Shown here: in pieces, positions 7,140 to 13,842 of the stretch
Layout of the letters: every line of letters starts with the position of its first letter
Position numbering within the stretch: the first letter of the stretch is position 1
Assembly (NCBI GenBank): GCA_002366545.1
Contig: DFBH01000026.1
Span: 1 to 22,494, forward strand
Direction: 5' to 3'
Length of the DNA: 22,494 bases
Origin: Candidatus Oleimmundimicrobium americanum
Lineage (GTDB): Bacteria > Actinomycetota > Aquicultoria > UBA3085 > Oleimmundimicrobiaceae
Made by a program: the position numbers and the translations under genes
The notes under the pieces: model-generated
Database searches by the model: none
Seen by the model: only the letters and a program-made list of their open reading frames with translations
Told to the model about the DNA's origin: nothing

Positions 7140-7772
7140 ATGAAAAATCTGAATGAAAAAAAGTTTAAAATCTTGGGAGTTGGAATATTTGTCGTGGCAA
7201 TGGCCTATCTGGAAGCGACGGTTGTCGTCTACCTGAGGGCGCTTTACTATCCTGAGGGTTTTTTCTTTCCGTTAAAGATGATTCCCACTAAGATGGCGTT
7301 TGTGGAGGTGGGTCGAGAAGTCGCAACTATTGTTATGCTGTTTTCCATTGCCTTTATTGTGGGCAAGAAACTTAAAGACAAGGCGGCTTATTTTTTTCTT
7401 TCGTTTGGGATTTGGGATATCTTTTATTATGTTTGGCTTTGGGTTTTGCTGCGCTGGCCGGGTGGGTTCTTCGATTTAGACCTGCTTTTTCTCATTCCCG
7501 TTCCCTGGATTGGCCCTGTTGCCGCGCCCATCTTAATATCTATTCTTTTTATTACGATGGCTCTTTTAACCTTGACGCAAGATGAGATTAATTTCAGCTC
7601 TTTGGATTTATTTTTTGAGTTTCTGGCAGTTTTGATGGTTATTTTGTCTTTTACCCTTAATTACACCGCGGTTTTTAAGTCTCCGATGGTATATGCTTTC
7701 CCATGGTGGTTTTTCTTTCCTGGTGTCATCTTGGGGGTTGTTGTCTTTATAAGAAGATTGCTGGTTAGCTAG
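7140..7772 (+). CDS. Hypothetical multi-pass membrane protein
   Basis: A 210-residue, very hydrophobic protein with about six transmembrane segments (the first at about 11-30, the last at about 186-205). Aromatic-rich loops include RALYYPEGFFFPLK, WDIFYYVWLWVLLRWPGG and FPWWFFFPG. Conserved-looking charged residues sit at membrane edges (AYLEATVVVYLR, VEVGREVAT), as might be expected of a transporter or membrane enzyme rather than a plain anchor. I do not recognise the family. ATG 7140 has AAAAAGGAT seven bases upstream. hypA follows after 55 bases, so it may be co-transcribed with the hydrogenase maturation genes, but a role there is unproven. Confidence 0.7.
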   Translation: MKNLNEKKFKILGVGIFVVAMAYLEATVVVYLRALYYPEGFFFPLKMIPTKMAFVEVGREVATIVMLFSIAFIVGKKLKDKAAYFFLSFGIWDIFYYVWLWVLLRWPGGFFDLDLLFLIPVPWIGPVAAPILISILFITMALLTLTQDEINFSSLDLFFEFLAVLMVILSFTLNYTAVFKSPMVYAFPWWFFFPGVILGVVVFIRRLLVS

Positions 7773-7827
7773 TTTGTTGGTTGGCTGATAGAGTAAGCTG
7801 TTGGCTGGCGAATGGGAGTTGTTAAAC

Positions 7828-8100
7828 ATGCATGAGATAGCAATGACCGAAAACATTTTATCTATAGTTTTTATCGAAGCCGAAAAGAGAAATGCTAAGA
7901 AAATAAAAAAGGTGAAGCTTGAAATTGGGGAGCTTACAAACATAGTCGGCGATTGCGTTCAATTTTATTTTGAGTTGATGAGCAAAGACACCATTGCAGA
8001 TGGTGCTGAGGTAGAAATAGTAGATGTACCGCTTCAAGCAAAGTGCCCTCGTTGTGGTAGCGTTAAGAGGGTGGAAAATCTTGATTTTCTTTGCGAGTGA
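7828..8100 (+). CDS. hypA: HypA hydrogenase nickel-incorporation protein, cut short by an in-frame TGA
   Basis: Codons 1-90 are a good HypA. MHE at the start supplies the His2 nickel ligand, followed by VKLEIGELTNI and the first zinc pair Cys73-x2-Cys76 (CPRCG). The second zinc pair begins at Cys89 but codon 91 is TGA (8098-8100). The same frame continues without further stops to TAA at 8181 and reads GEGMKIIAGKELAI, which is the normal HypA C-terminus, so 117 codons would match the family length. The fourth zinc Cys (expected at 92) is absent: compared with the usual C-P-E-C-G, one codon is missing and Cys is replaced by the TGA. Start ATG 7828 has GGGAG upstream; TTG 7801 only adds non-family residues. 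The protein normally delivers nickel to [NiFe]-hydrogenase with HypB, the next gene. Whether this copy works is uncertain. Confidence 0.8.
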   Translation: MHEIAMTENILSIVFIEAEKRNAKKIKKVKLEIGELTNIVGDCVQFYFELMSKDTIADGAEVEIVDVPLQAKCPRCGSVKRVENLDFLCE

Positions 8101-8181
8101 GGTGAAGGCATGAAAATAATTGCAGGTAAAGAGTTGGCGATTTCAGCAATAGAAATTGAGAAAGAAGAGGTTGGGAATTAA
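8101..8181 (+). other. Downstream HypA C-terminal segment after the TGA
   Basis: In frame with hypA, 26 codons encode the expected HypA C-terminus and stop at TAA 8179-8181, directly abutting hypB's ATG at 8182. A ribosome-site-like GAGGTG (8099-8104) overlaps the TGA and lies five bases before ATG 8110, so ribosomes could restart and make a 23-residue peptide. I saw no clear SECIS-type hairpin in the 40 bases after the TGA. Confidence 0.6.
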
Positions 8182-8850
8182 ATGGAAATCAAACTTCGGC
8201 AAAACATTTTAGCGGCTAACGATAAACTTGCCGCTAAATTAAAGGAGATTTTTGAGAATAAGGGAATTTATGTAATAAACTTAATGGCTTCTCCCGGGGC
8301 GGGAAAGACCAGTTTTATATTGCAAACCATTGAAGCTTTGAAAGATGACTTGAATGTAGCTGTAATTGAAGGAGATATTGCTTCAAAGGTTGATGCTGAA
8401 AAGGTTCGAGAACATGGTGTTGCTGCAATTCAAATAAATACGGGTGGTGCCTGTCATCTTGATGCAAACATGATTCGAGGCGCTTTAAATATGCTCGACC
8501 TCGATTCGTTGGATATTATCATCATTGAGAACGTTGGAAATCTTGTTTGTCCCGTGGAATTTGATTTGGGCGAAACCGTTAAGATGGTTATATTGAGTGT
8601 CCCGGAGGGGGATGATAAGCCACTTAAATATCCCAGCATATTTGTTGAGTCGGAAGTCCTTGTTTTAAATAAAATTGACTTGTTGGATTATGTTGACTTT
8701 AATTTGGAGAGTTTAGAGAATGGATTGAACGGATTGAACCCGGCTATAAATATTTTTAAAGTTTCTTGCAAGTATGCCAGTGGGATTGATGAGTGGGCAT
8801 CTTGGCTGAAAGGGCAAATTCGCAAGAAGTCCAAGTTTCTAACTGATTAA
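8182..8850 (+). CDS. hypB: HypB hydrogenase maturation GTPase
   Basis: A 222-residue SIMIBI-class GTPase. The P-loop is ASPGAGKTS (about 36-44). The metal-site region reads NTGGACHLDANM, where the Cys-His pair binds nickel or zinc at the dimer interface. IIENVGNLVCP is the Walker-B/G3-like stretch and LNKIDLLDY is the guanine-specificity NKxD motif. The N-terminal CxxCGC nickel motif and the His-rich stretch of some HypBs are absent, so this is the short form that relies on the G-domain metal site. GTP hydrolysis drives nickel insertion into the [NiFe]-hydrogenase large subunit together with HypA. It starts immediately after the extended hypA frame ends, so the two were coupled. The hydrogenase and other hyp genes are not in this window. 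Confidence 0.92.
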   Translation: MEIKLRQNILAANDKLAAKLKEIFENKGIYVINLMASPGAGKTSFILQTIEALKDDLNVAVIEGDIASKVDAEKVREHGVAAIQINTGGACHLDANMIRGALNMLDLDSLDIIIIENVGNLVCPVEFDLGETVKMVILSVPEGDDKPLKYPSIFVESEVLVLNKIDLLDYVDFNLESLENGLNGLNPAINIFKVSCKYASGIDEWASWLKGQIRKKSKFLTD

Positions 8851-8879
8851 AATTTTAAACAAAAGTCAAATACCGGATA

Positions 8880-8900
8880 AATGTGATAAAGTTACACATT
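8880..8900. promoter_or_regulatory. Palindromic operator upstream of the Rrf2 gene
   Basis: AATGTG (8880-8885) and CACATT (8895-8900) form perfect 6-bp inverted arms around a 9-bp centre. The 21-bp site ends 34 bases before the Rrf2 start, a common place for an autoregulatory site. A weak TTACAC (8892-8897) with AATATT (8915-8920) at 17-base spacing could be the promoter, in which case the site covers the -35 box. Confidence 0.5.
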
Positions 8901-8934
8901 CTTTGTAAGGTAAAAATATTTTGGAGGTTGGAAG

Positions 8935-9393
8935 GTGAAATTTGTAAAGTTTAACAAAAAAACTTGTTATGCTCTTAAGATAATGGTTGATTTAGCCAGT
9001 CAGCCCGATGGGGCGCTTGTATTATCAAAAGATATTGCGAAAAGACGTAAAATTCCTCCGAGGTTTATGGCTCAAATTATAGCGAGTTTGGTTAAGGGTG
9101 GTCTTATATCAAGTTTCAGAGGGTCGAGAGGGGGAATTAGAATATCGTGTGATCCGGCAAAGATTAGCATAACGCATGTTGTAGAAAAAATACAAAGTTT
9201 TTCTGAACCATCTAATCCCTGCGTTGCAGTAATTGGGGAATGCAAAACGAGGACAGGTTGTCTTATACAAATCGATAAATGTTCCATTCGAAATGCTTGG
9301 ATGGAAGCACAAAGGAAAATGATGGATGTTCTCAAAGATACAAGTCTTGAAGATTTAGTTAACTTGGAGAGAAATAGTTTGGCTACGAGATAA
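8935..9393 (+). CDS. Rrf2-family transcriptional regulator, probable Fe-S sensor
   Basis: A 152-residue protein. The N-terminal winged helix reads YALKIMVDLASQPDG, then KDIAKRRKIPPRFMAQIIASLVKGGLI and the wing GSRGGIRIS. The C-terminal part carries Cys97-x6-Cys104-x5-Cys110-x6-Cys117. The first three resemble the cluster-binding cysteines of IscR, NsrR and RirA (C-x5/6-C-x5-C), so a [2Fe-2S] or [4Fe-4S] cluster sensing iron, nitric oxide or redox state is likely. GTG 8935 has GGAGG upstream. It probably binds the palindrome at 8880-8900 and controls itself. It follows hypB by 84 bases with its own leader, so hydrogenase control is possible but not shown. Confidence 0.88.
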   Translation: MKFVKFNKKTCYALKIMVDLASQPDGALVLSKDIAKRRKIPPRFMAQIIASLVKGGLISSFRGSRGGIRISCDPAKISITHVVEKIQSFSEPSNPCVAVIGECKTRTGCLIQIDKCSIRNAWMEAQRKMMDVLKDTSLEDLVNLERNSLATR

Positions 9394-9416
9394 GTTTCAT
9401 TTTTATAAACGGGTAA

Positions 9417-9472
9417 AAAATCGATAGAGGTGGTGCAAAGAAAGTTGATAAGGCTATCGACTTTCTTTTTTT
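9417..9472 (+). terminator. Strong terminator with a competing upstream pairing
   Basis: Bases 9437-9450 pair with 9455-9468 in a 14-bp stem (one G-U) over an AGGC loop, followed by T residues to 9472. The segment 9417-9427 is complementary to 9454-9464 with one mismatch, including a perfect TCGATAG/CTATCGA 7-mer. It would therefore compete for the terminator's 3' arm, the arrangement of an attenuator. It lies 24-80 bases past the Rrf2 stop. Confidence 0.65.
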
Positions 9473-9705
9473 AAATAAAAAAGTAAAGTTAGTTTGGAAA
9501 TTTACCGATAAAAAATTTGAGGGGAAAGTTAAATGATGATTAACTGGAAAAGGAGATATTGCCGGAGATACCAGCGTGTTTTTATAAAATTTTCGGAGAA
9601 TTTGGATTTTAAAAGATGAGGTTTTAGCGGATATGCTGAGCGATTTAAAATTGTTGAGAAGTGGGTTTTAATAGGGAAGTCTTTGCAAATATCATGGGTT
9701 TTTAG
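9473..9705 (+). pseudogene. Noncoding stretch with a possible decayed small gene
   Basis: No intact gene. The frame running 9540-9671 is open apart from one TAA at 9585 and reads a protein-like ILKDEVLADMLSDLKLLRSG after it. A ribosome-site-like TTGAGGGG stands before ATG 9533, but that frame reaches a TGA. I do not recognise the product; this may be a degraded gene or chance. Confidence 0.25.
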
Positions 9706-9714
9706 GTGATAAAC

Positions 9715-10950
9715 TTGGATGAAGACAAACTAAAAACTGTAGTTGGAAGAATGCGAGACTTACCACCACTTCCCAAAGTGGTTAGCAAAATGCTTGCTGT
9801 TGTTAATGATGAACGCTCGGCGGCAAAGGATTTGGCGGAAGTTATATCAAAAGACCCTGCTTTCACGGCAAAGGTACTCAGAATTGTTAACTCTGCTTTT
9901 TATGGTTTTTCGGAGAGAATATCGACGGTAACGCACGCTGTTGTAATTTTGGGCTATCAGACCATAAAAGACATGACCCTCGGACTTTCAGTCTTTGAAG
10001 TGCTTGGCAAAAAATCCGAAGAGGCGCTTCTTGATAAAAATAAGTTTTGGCAACATTCTTTGGGTTGTGCGTCGGCTGCTCGTCTCCTCGCAAAGTATAC
10101 GAGTTATCCAGAGCCAGAAGAAGCGTTTATTGCAGGTCTCTTACACGATATAGGTAAAATTACTTTTGATTTATATTTAAGGAAAGATTTTATCAAGGTG
10201 ATGGATTTAGTTGATAACGAGGGGTTAAGCATGTTCGATGCTGAGAAGAAAATATATGGTATCAGCCATGCTCAAATGGGCGAGCAAGTGGCTTCCAAGT
10301 GGAATTTGCCTTATACCTTAAGGGCAGTAATCAGATATCATCATGCGCCCATCTTTGGCAGGGGATTAAATGTTTTTGATCAAAAAATTATAGCTATAGT
10401 CTATTTTGCCAATATATTTTGCAAGTTAAGAGGGATAGGGTTTAGAGGGGATGACATTATTCAAGGTATCGACGAAGGAGCATGGAATATGCTGAAATTA
10501 TCAGACAGCAGTTCTCTAAGAATTCTTTTGCAAATTGACGAGGAAGTAAGCAAAGCAAGATCTCTTTTTAGCATATCGGAATCTGCTGAATCAGATGGGA
10601 GAGGCATGCTCTATAAAGAAGAAAATTCTAAGAAAAAACTACTTTTAATTGAAGAGAAACTTTCTCCGGTTAATATTTATTGGATGGCTCTTTCAGCTGA
10701 GGGATATTTTGTCGAAAGAGAGGACAGCAGGAACTTTGATTTGAGCACATTGGCCGGCTCTGATTTTGATTTAATCTTAACGGACTCCGAAGAGACCGGA
10801 AAGCAGTTAAAGGAAATGAAGATGTCGATTCCCGTGGTAAAAACAGATGATATCCAACGAAGTGACAGTGTAGATTATTTAAACTATGTAAAACCTCGAA
10901 AGTTTGTTAAAGCTGTTGGTGAGTTGCTTAGAAAAGAAAGCGTAGTTTAA
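9715..10950 (+). CDS. HDOD-domain signalling protein with a receiver-like C-terminal domain
   Basis: A 411-residue cytoplasmic protein. Residues 5-210 or so form an HDOD domain: LPPLPKVVSKMLAVVND start, KDPAFTAKVLRIVNSAFYG, FIAGLLHDIGKI with the HD pair, and AVIRYHHAP. HDOD domains are usually non-catalytic HD relatives used in signalling and stress control. The last 100 residues look like a CheY-type receiver: KKLLLIEEK in place of the acidic pocket VDD, FDLILTD with the acceptor-position Asp, IPVVKTDD for the Thr strand, and NYVKPRKFVKAVGELL with the conserved Lys-Pro. The EEK replacement suggests weakened metal binding. TTG 9715 is chosen because AGGTGA (9704-9709) is five bases upstream; GTG 9706 overlaps that site. 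No operon partner; it converges with the next gene. Confidence 0.8.
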   Translation: MDEDKLKTVVGRMRDLPPLPKVVSKMLAVVNDERSAAKDLAEVISKDPAFTAKVLRIVNSAFYGFSERISTVTHAVVILGYQTIKDMTLGLSVFEVLGKKSEEALLDKNKFWQHSLGCASAARLLAKYTSYPEPEEAFIAGLLHDIGKITFDLYLRKDFIKVMDLVDNEGLSMFDAEKKIYGISHAQMGEQVASKWNLPYTLRAVIRYHHAPIFGRGLNVFDQKIIAIVYFANIFCKLRGIGFRGDDIIQGIDEGAWNMLKLSDSSSLRILLQIDEEVSKARSLFSISESAESDGRGMLYKEENSKKKLLLIEEKLSPVNIYWMALSAEGYFVEREDSRNFDLSTLAGSDFDLILTDSEETGKQLKEMKMSIPVVKTDDIQRSDSVDYLNYVKPRKFVKAVGELLRKESVV

Positions 10951-10957
10951 TAAAAGC

Positions 10958-11857
10958 TTAAAAAATTTTCATTGTTTTCCTGCCCACATTCATGGCTTCC
11001 CAGTTTAAATGGTAAGATAGTGACAGCTCGGTGTGGGCAGCAAGTCCACAAATCTTGCATGGGTTCTCGTAGGGGGTTCTATTTTTAAGGTAACATCCTT
11101 GAGTGACGGCTCCATCTCTTTCCACCGATACAACCATCCAGGGTTCGCATTTCCATGTATTTTTCTTGAGGGCTTCTAAGGCGGTAAAACTATCAATTAC
11201 CGGCCACCCTTCTCTTTTTAATTTTATCAATTCATTTAGCACCTTTTCTCTATCATCCCATGATATGGTCAAATTTTCACTTTCGGGATAAGGAAAAAAG
11301 AACTGAACTGTTACTCCCTTTACAATTTCGGAGAGAAATTTTACCAGCTCGGGGACCTCTTGGTGATTTAAACGATTGATTGCTATATTTGCAAAGATAT
11401 GCGGATGTTTTGAATTTTTAATGTTCTCGATGACCTTGTCAAAAGAATTGCACCTTAAGTAATTATGAGTATCCCTTAAACCATCGATGCTTACCCAAAC
11501 AACGTCGGTCTTTACATCTATGGGGAGCGTTCCATTTGTGGTTATCCCGACGCAATAAAAGTATTTTTTAGCTTCTGCGACGACATCATTGATGTTTAAC
11601 TTGCCGTCTCTCCAAAGAAGAGGTTCGCCGCCTTCCATCAGCCATATTCTTACCCCCTGTTGATATAAATTTTTCATAATTTTTTTTAAATCGGCGAATT
11701 TAATATCACTTCCTGGTCTCTGCCAGAAGGGGCATTGACGGCATTTTAAGGTGCAGCGATGGGTAAGTTTAACTCCAGCCAGAAGGGGCCTCTTGTTTTT
11801 TGATATTTTTGTGCCCACGTAATATTTTGCAAAATATGCAAATCTCCCCAAATTCAT
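10958..11857 (-). CDS. Radical SAM protein with SPASM/twitch-like C-terminus
   Basis: A 299-residue protein. The cluster motif is CTLKCRQC (Cys35, Cys39, Cys42), followed by WLMEGGEPLL (SAM-binding GGE motif), GITTNGTL and WVSIDGLRDTHNYLR, a well-preserved radical SAM core. The C-terminal 60 residues hold several cysteines (WKCEPW, GCYLK, CKICG) resembling a shortened SPASM or twitch auxiliary-cluster domain. Such proteins modify peptides, lipids or cofactors; the substrate is unknown and no small precursor peptide gene is evident beside it. ATG 11857 has an AGAAGGG-type ribosome site. The gene ends seven bases from the HDOD stop (convergent) and is divergent from the GGDEF gene. Confidence 0.85.
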   Translation of the reverse strand: MNLGRFAYFAKYYVGTKISKNKRPLLAGVKLTHRCTLKCRQCPFWQRPGSDIKFADLKKIMKNLYQQGVRIWLMEGGEPLLWRDGKLNINDVVAEAKKYFYCVGITTNGTLPIDVKTDVVWVSIDGLRDTHNYLRCNSFDKVIENIKNSKHPHIFANIAINRLNHQEVPELVKFLSEIVKGVTVQFFFPYPESENLTISWDDREKVLNELIKLKREGWPVIDSFTALEALKKNTWKCEPWMVVSVERDGAVTQGCYLKNRTPYENPCKICGLAAHTELSLSYHLNWEAMNVGRKTMKIF

Positions 11858-11875
11858 TTTTGGCCCTTCTGTTAA

Positions 11876-11889
11876 ATTATACGTATAAT
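11876..11889. promoter_or_regulatory. 14-bp palindrome giving TATAAT on both strands
   Basis: ATTATACGTATAAT is a perfect palindrome between the divergent radical SAM and GGDEF genes. Its right half reads TATAAT forward (11884-11889) and its left half TATAAT in reverse (11881-11876), so it could supply -10 boxes for both genes or bind a dimeric regulator. No good -35 box is seen on either side. Confidence 0.4.
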
Positions 11890-11984
11890 AAACAAAACTA
11901 TTTTAGCAAAATTTGAAGTTGACAGGAGGATTTGTTCGTCTTTTCGTGAATAATTGCAGTATAAAATCTAAGGAGATGGTTTCT

Positions 11985-12836
11985 TTGTTAAGGTCCCGCT
12001 CAAAGATAGGTGCTTTAGTGGCAATAATTATAAGTTTTGCTTTAGCTTGTCTTGTAAATGTGACAACAAAAGATGCTACATTTTTCGGTTTATTTTATAT
12101 ACCGCTTGTTTTTGCCGCGCTGTTTTTTGATGCATGGGGCGGGGTATTGGTTTCTTTGGGTGCGGCCGCTGTTCTTTTCTTGGTAAGCGATGTTTCTTTT
12201 ACCCAGATGGGAATCGAGATTTTAACCATGTTGATGATGGGTTTGGTTTTAGACCGGATATCAAAAAAACTGAAAGACAGTTGTGATAGACTTGAGCATT
12301 TCTCAATGGTTGACAAGCTTACCGGGCTCCATAATTATGGTTATTTTATCGACAGGATAGGGGAAGAAAAAGAGAGAGCGGATAGATTTGGGAGCAAACT
12401 TTCCTTGATTATGCTGGATATTGATTTTTTTAAACCGTTTAATGATAAGTTTGGGCACGCAAAAGGGAACGAACTTTTGAAGAAAATGACCAAAATTATT
12501 AACGAGCAGGTGAGAGCCGTTGATATTGTAGCAAGATACGGAGGGGAAGAATTTGCGGTTATCTTGCCGAACACAAGCGGCGAAGCGGCAGAGGTGGCGG
12601 AAAGAATAAGGAGGGCCGTTGAAGAAGCGGACTTTGAAGGAGAAAAGATAACCATAAGTGCCGGTGTGGTCACCTATCCCACCGATGCTGATGATGAACT
12701 CAAACTTATTGATAAAGTGGATCAGGCTTTAAGCTTTTCAAAAGAGCGGGGAAGGAACCGCATTTGCGTTTACTCAAAAGATTTAGTAAGCGATATAAAA
12801 ACAGGTGAATGTGATAAAGATTATGCCGGACGATAA
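11985..12836 (+). CDS. Membrane-bound GGDEF diguanylate cyclase
   Basis: A 283-residue protein. About three to four transmembrane segments lie in residues 5-80 (LVAIIISFALACLVNV, FGLFYIPLVFAALFF, GVLVSLGAAAVLFLV and IEILTMLMMGLV). A short linker leads to a GGDEF domain: VDKLTGLHNYGYF start, LIMLDIDFFKPFND metal-binding Asp, and RAVDIVARYGGEEF with the GGEEF active site and the RxxD product-inhibition site. It should make c-di-GMP from two GTP at the membrane. No separate sensor domain is visible. TTG 11985 is chosen because AAGGAGA is nine bases upstream and the protein then opens with basic residues and a membrane segment; the frame is open back to TTG 11913. The end overlaps the kinase gene that follows. 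Confidence 0.88.
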   Translation: MLRSRSKIGALVAIIISFALACLVNVTTKDATFFGLFYIPLVFAALFFDAWGGVLVSLGAAAVLFLVSDVSFTQMGIEILTMLMMGLVLDRISKKLKDSCDRLEHFSMVDKLTGLHNYGYFIDRIGEEKERADRFGSKLSLIMLDIDFFKPFNDKFGHAKGNELLKKMTKIINEQVRAVDIVARYGGEEFAVILPNTSGEAAEVAERIRRAVEEADFEGEKITISAGVVTYPTDADDELKLIDKVDQALSFSKERGRNRICVYSKDLVSDIKTGECDKDYAGR

Positions 12837-13842
12837 TTTTGTAATAGGAGTTGATATAGGGGGGACTAAAACCGCTGTTGCCCTCATCAATAAGAAAAAT
12901 GATGTGGTTTGTGAACTTATTGAGCCGACTCCTAAAATCGGTCCTTCGGAGCTCTGTGCTCATCGGCAGATGGGGTTGCAGGACGGTGAGCACGTTGCGA
13001 AACTTGCGATATCTCTCATCGAGAAAATATTTAATGTTGCCCAAATTGCCGTAAAAGATATTGGAGGTATTGGGGTAGGCGTAGCGGGGACGGTAAACTT
13101 CAAAAGCGGCACGGTCATCTTTTCTCCAAATCTTCCGTTTAGAAATTTTTGTTTAAAGAGCACCATTAGCGAATATTTTAAAGTTCCCGTTTTTTTGGAT
13201 AATGATGCCAACGTTGCTGCTTGGGGGGAAAAATGTTCTGGCGCCGGGAGGGGAGCCTCCCAAATTGTCTGTGTGACCATAGGTACGGGAATAGGCGGCG
13301 GTTTAATCATAAATAATGAAATTTATCGAGGATCAATTGGTTGCGCAGCCGAGATTGGCCACATGGTAATCGATAAAAATGGTCCTCGTTGTGCCTGTGG
13401 CAACTATGGTTGTTTTGAGGCGATGGCGGCTGGGCCGGCCATCGCCCGAAAGGCGAGAAAGGCCATTGCGGAAAGGCCGAATGCGCTTATCTTAAAGATG
13501 GCTGGTGGGGAGATGGACAAAATTAATGGTGAATCTCTTGCTTTAGCGGCCATGGAAGGAGATGAGTTGGCGGTTGGGATTTTACGGGAGATAGGCGAGA
13601 ATGTCGGCGTGGCTTTCGCAAATTTGGTAAATATCTTTAACCCGGAACTAATAATTGTTGGTGGCGGTGTGGCCGAAACAGGCGACTTAATTTTGGAATT
13701 TGCGGAGGATGTGGTCAAAAATCGGGCCATTAAACCTAATTCAGAAATTGTAAAAATTGTGAAAGCTCAACTTGGCAATAGAGCCGGTTTTATGGGCGCA
13801 GCTGCTTTAATTAGGGAGGAGATTGAAGGCCATCATGACTGA
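12823..13842 (+). CDS. ROK-family sugar kinase (glucokinase-like)
   Basis: A 339-residue ROK protein. The phosphate-binding motif is GVDIGGTKTAVAL near the start. FLDNDANVAAWGE contains the catalytic Asp, TIGTGIGGGLI is the second phosphate loop, and AEIGHMVI plus CACGNYGCFE form the ROK zinc-binding signature (CxCGxxGCxE with the upstream His). INIFNPELIIVGGGVAE is the adenosine motif. These fit an ATP-dependent glucose-type kinase, but N-acetylmannosamine or other hexoses are possible. Start choice is soft: ATG 12823, GTG 12811 and GTG 12805 all lie near an AGGTGA site and overlap the GGDEF gene's end. It ends in TGA, the only clear TGA stop of an intact gene here, overlapping the next start by eight bases. 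Confidence 0.88.
   Translation: MPDDNFVIGVDIGGTKTAVALINKKNDVVCELIEPTPKIGPSELCAHRQMGLQDGEHVAKLAISLIEKIFNVAQIAVKDIGGIGVGVAGTVNFKSGTVIFSPNLPFRNFCLKSTISEYFKVPVFLDNDANVAAWGEKCSGAGRGASQIVCVTIGTGIGGGLIINNEIYRGSIGCAAEIGHMVIDKNGPRCACGNYGCFEAMAAGPAIARKARKAIAERPNALILKMAGGEMDKINGESLALAAMEGDELAVGILREIGENVGVAFANLVNIFNPELIIVGGGVAETGDLILEFAEDVVKNRAIKPNSEIVKIVKAQLGNRAGFMGAAALIREEIEGHHD

Noticed and set aside
8098..8150. Selenocysteine insertion signal after the hypA TGA
   Set aside because: No stable hairpin with a small G-containing apical loop at the right distance was found by eye; only a 5-bp ATTGC/GCAAT pairing over a large loop.
9415..9472. c-di-GMP, lysine or preQ1 riboswitch at the Rrf2 3' hairpin
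   Set aside because: GATAGAGGTG and GCAAAG fragments recall known classes, but the rest of each consensus is missing and the element is too short.
10958..11857. RiPP maturase with a neighbouring precursor peptide
   Set aside because: The SPASM-like tail invites the idea, but no small peptide gene lies next to it: the HDOD gene converges at seven bases and the other side is a promoter region.
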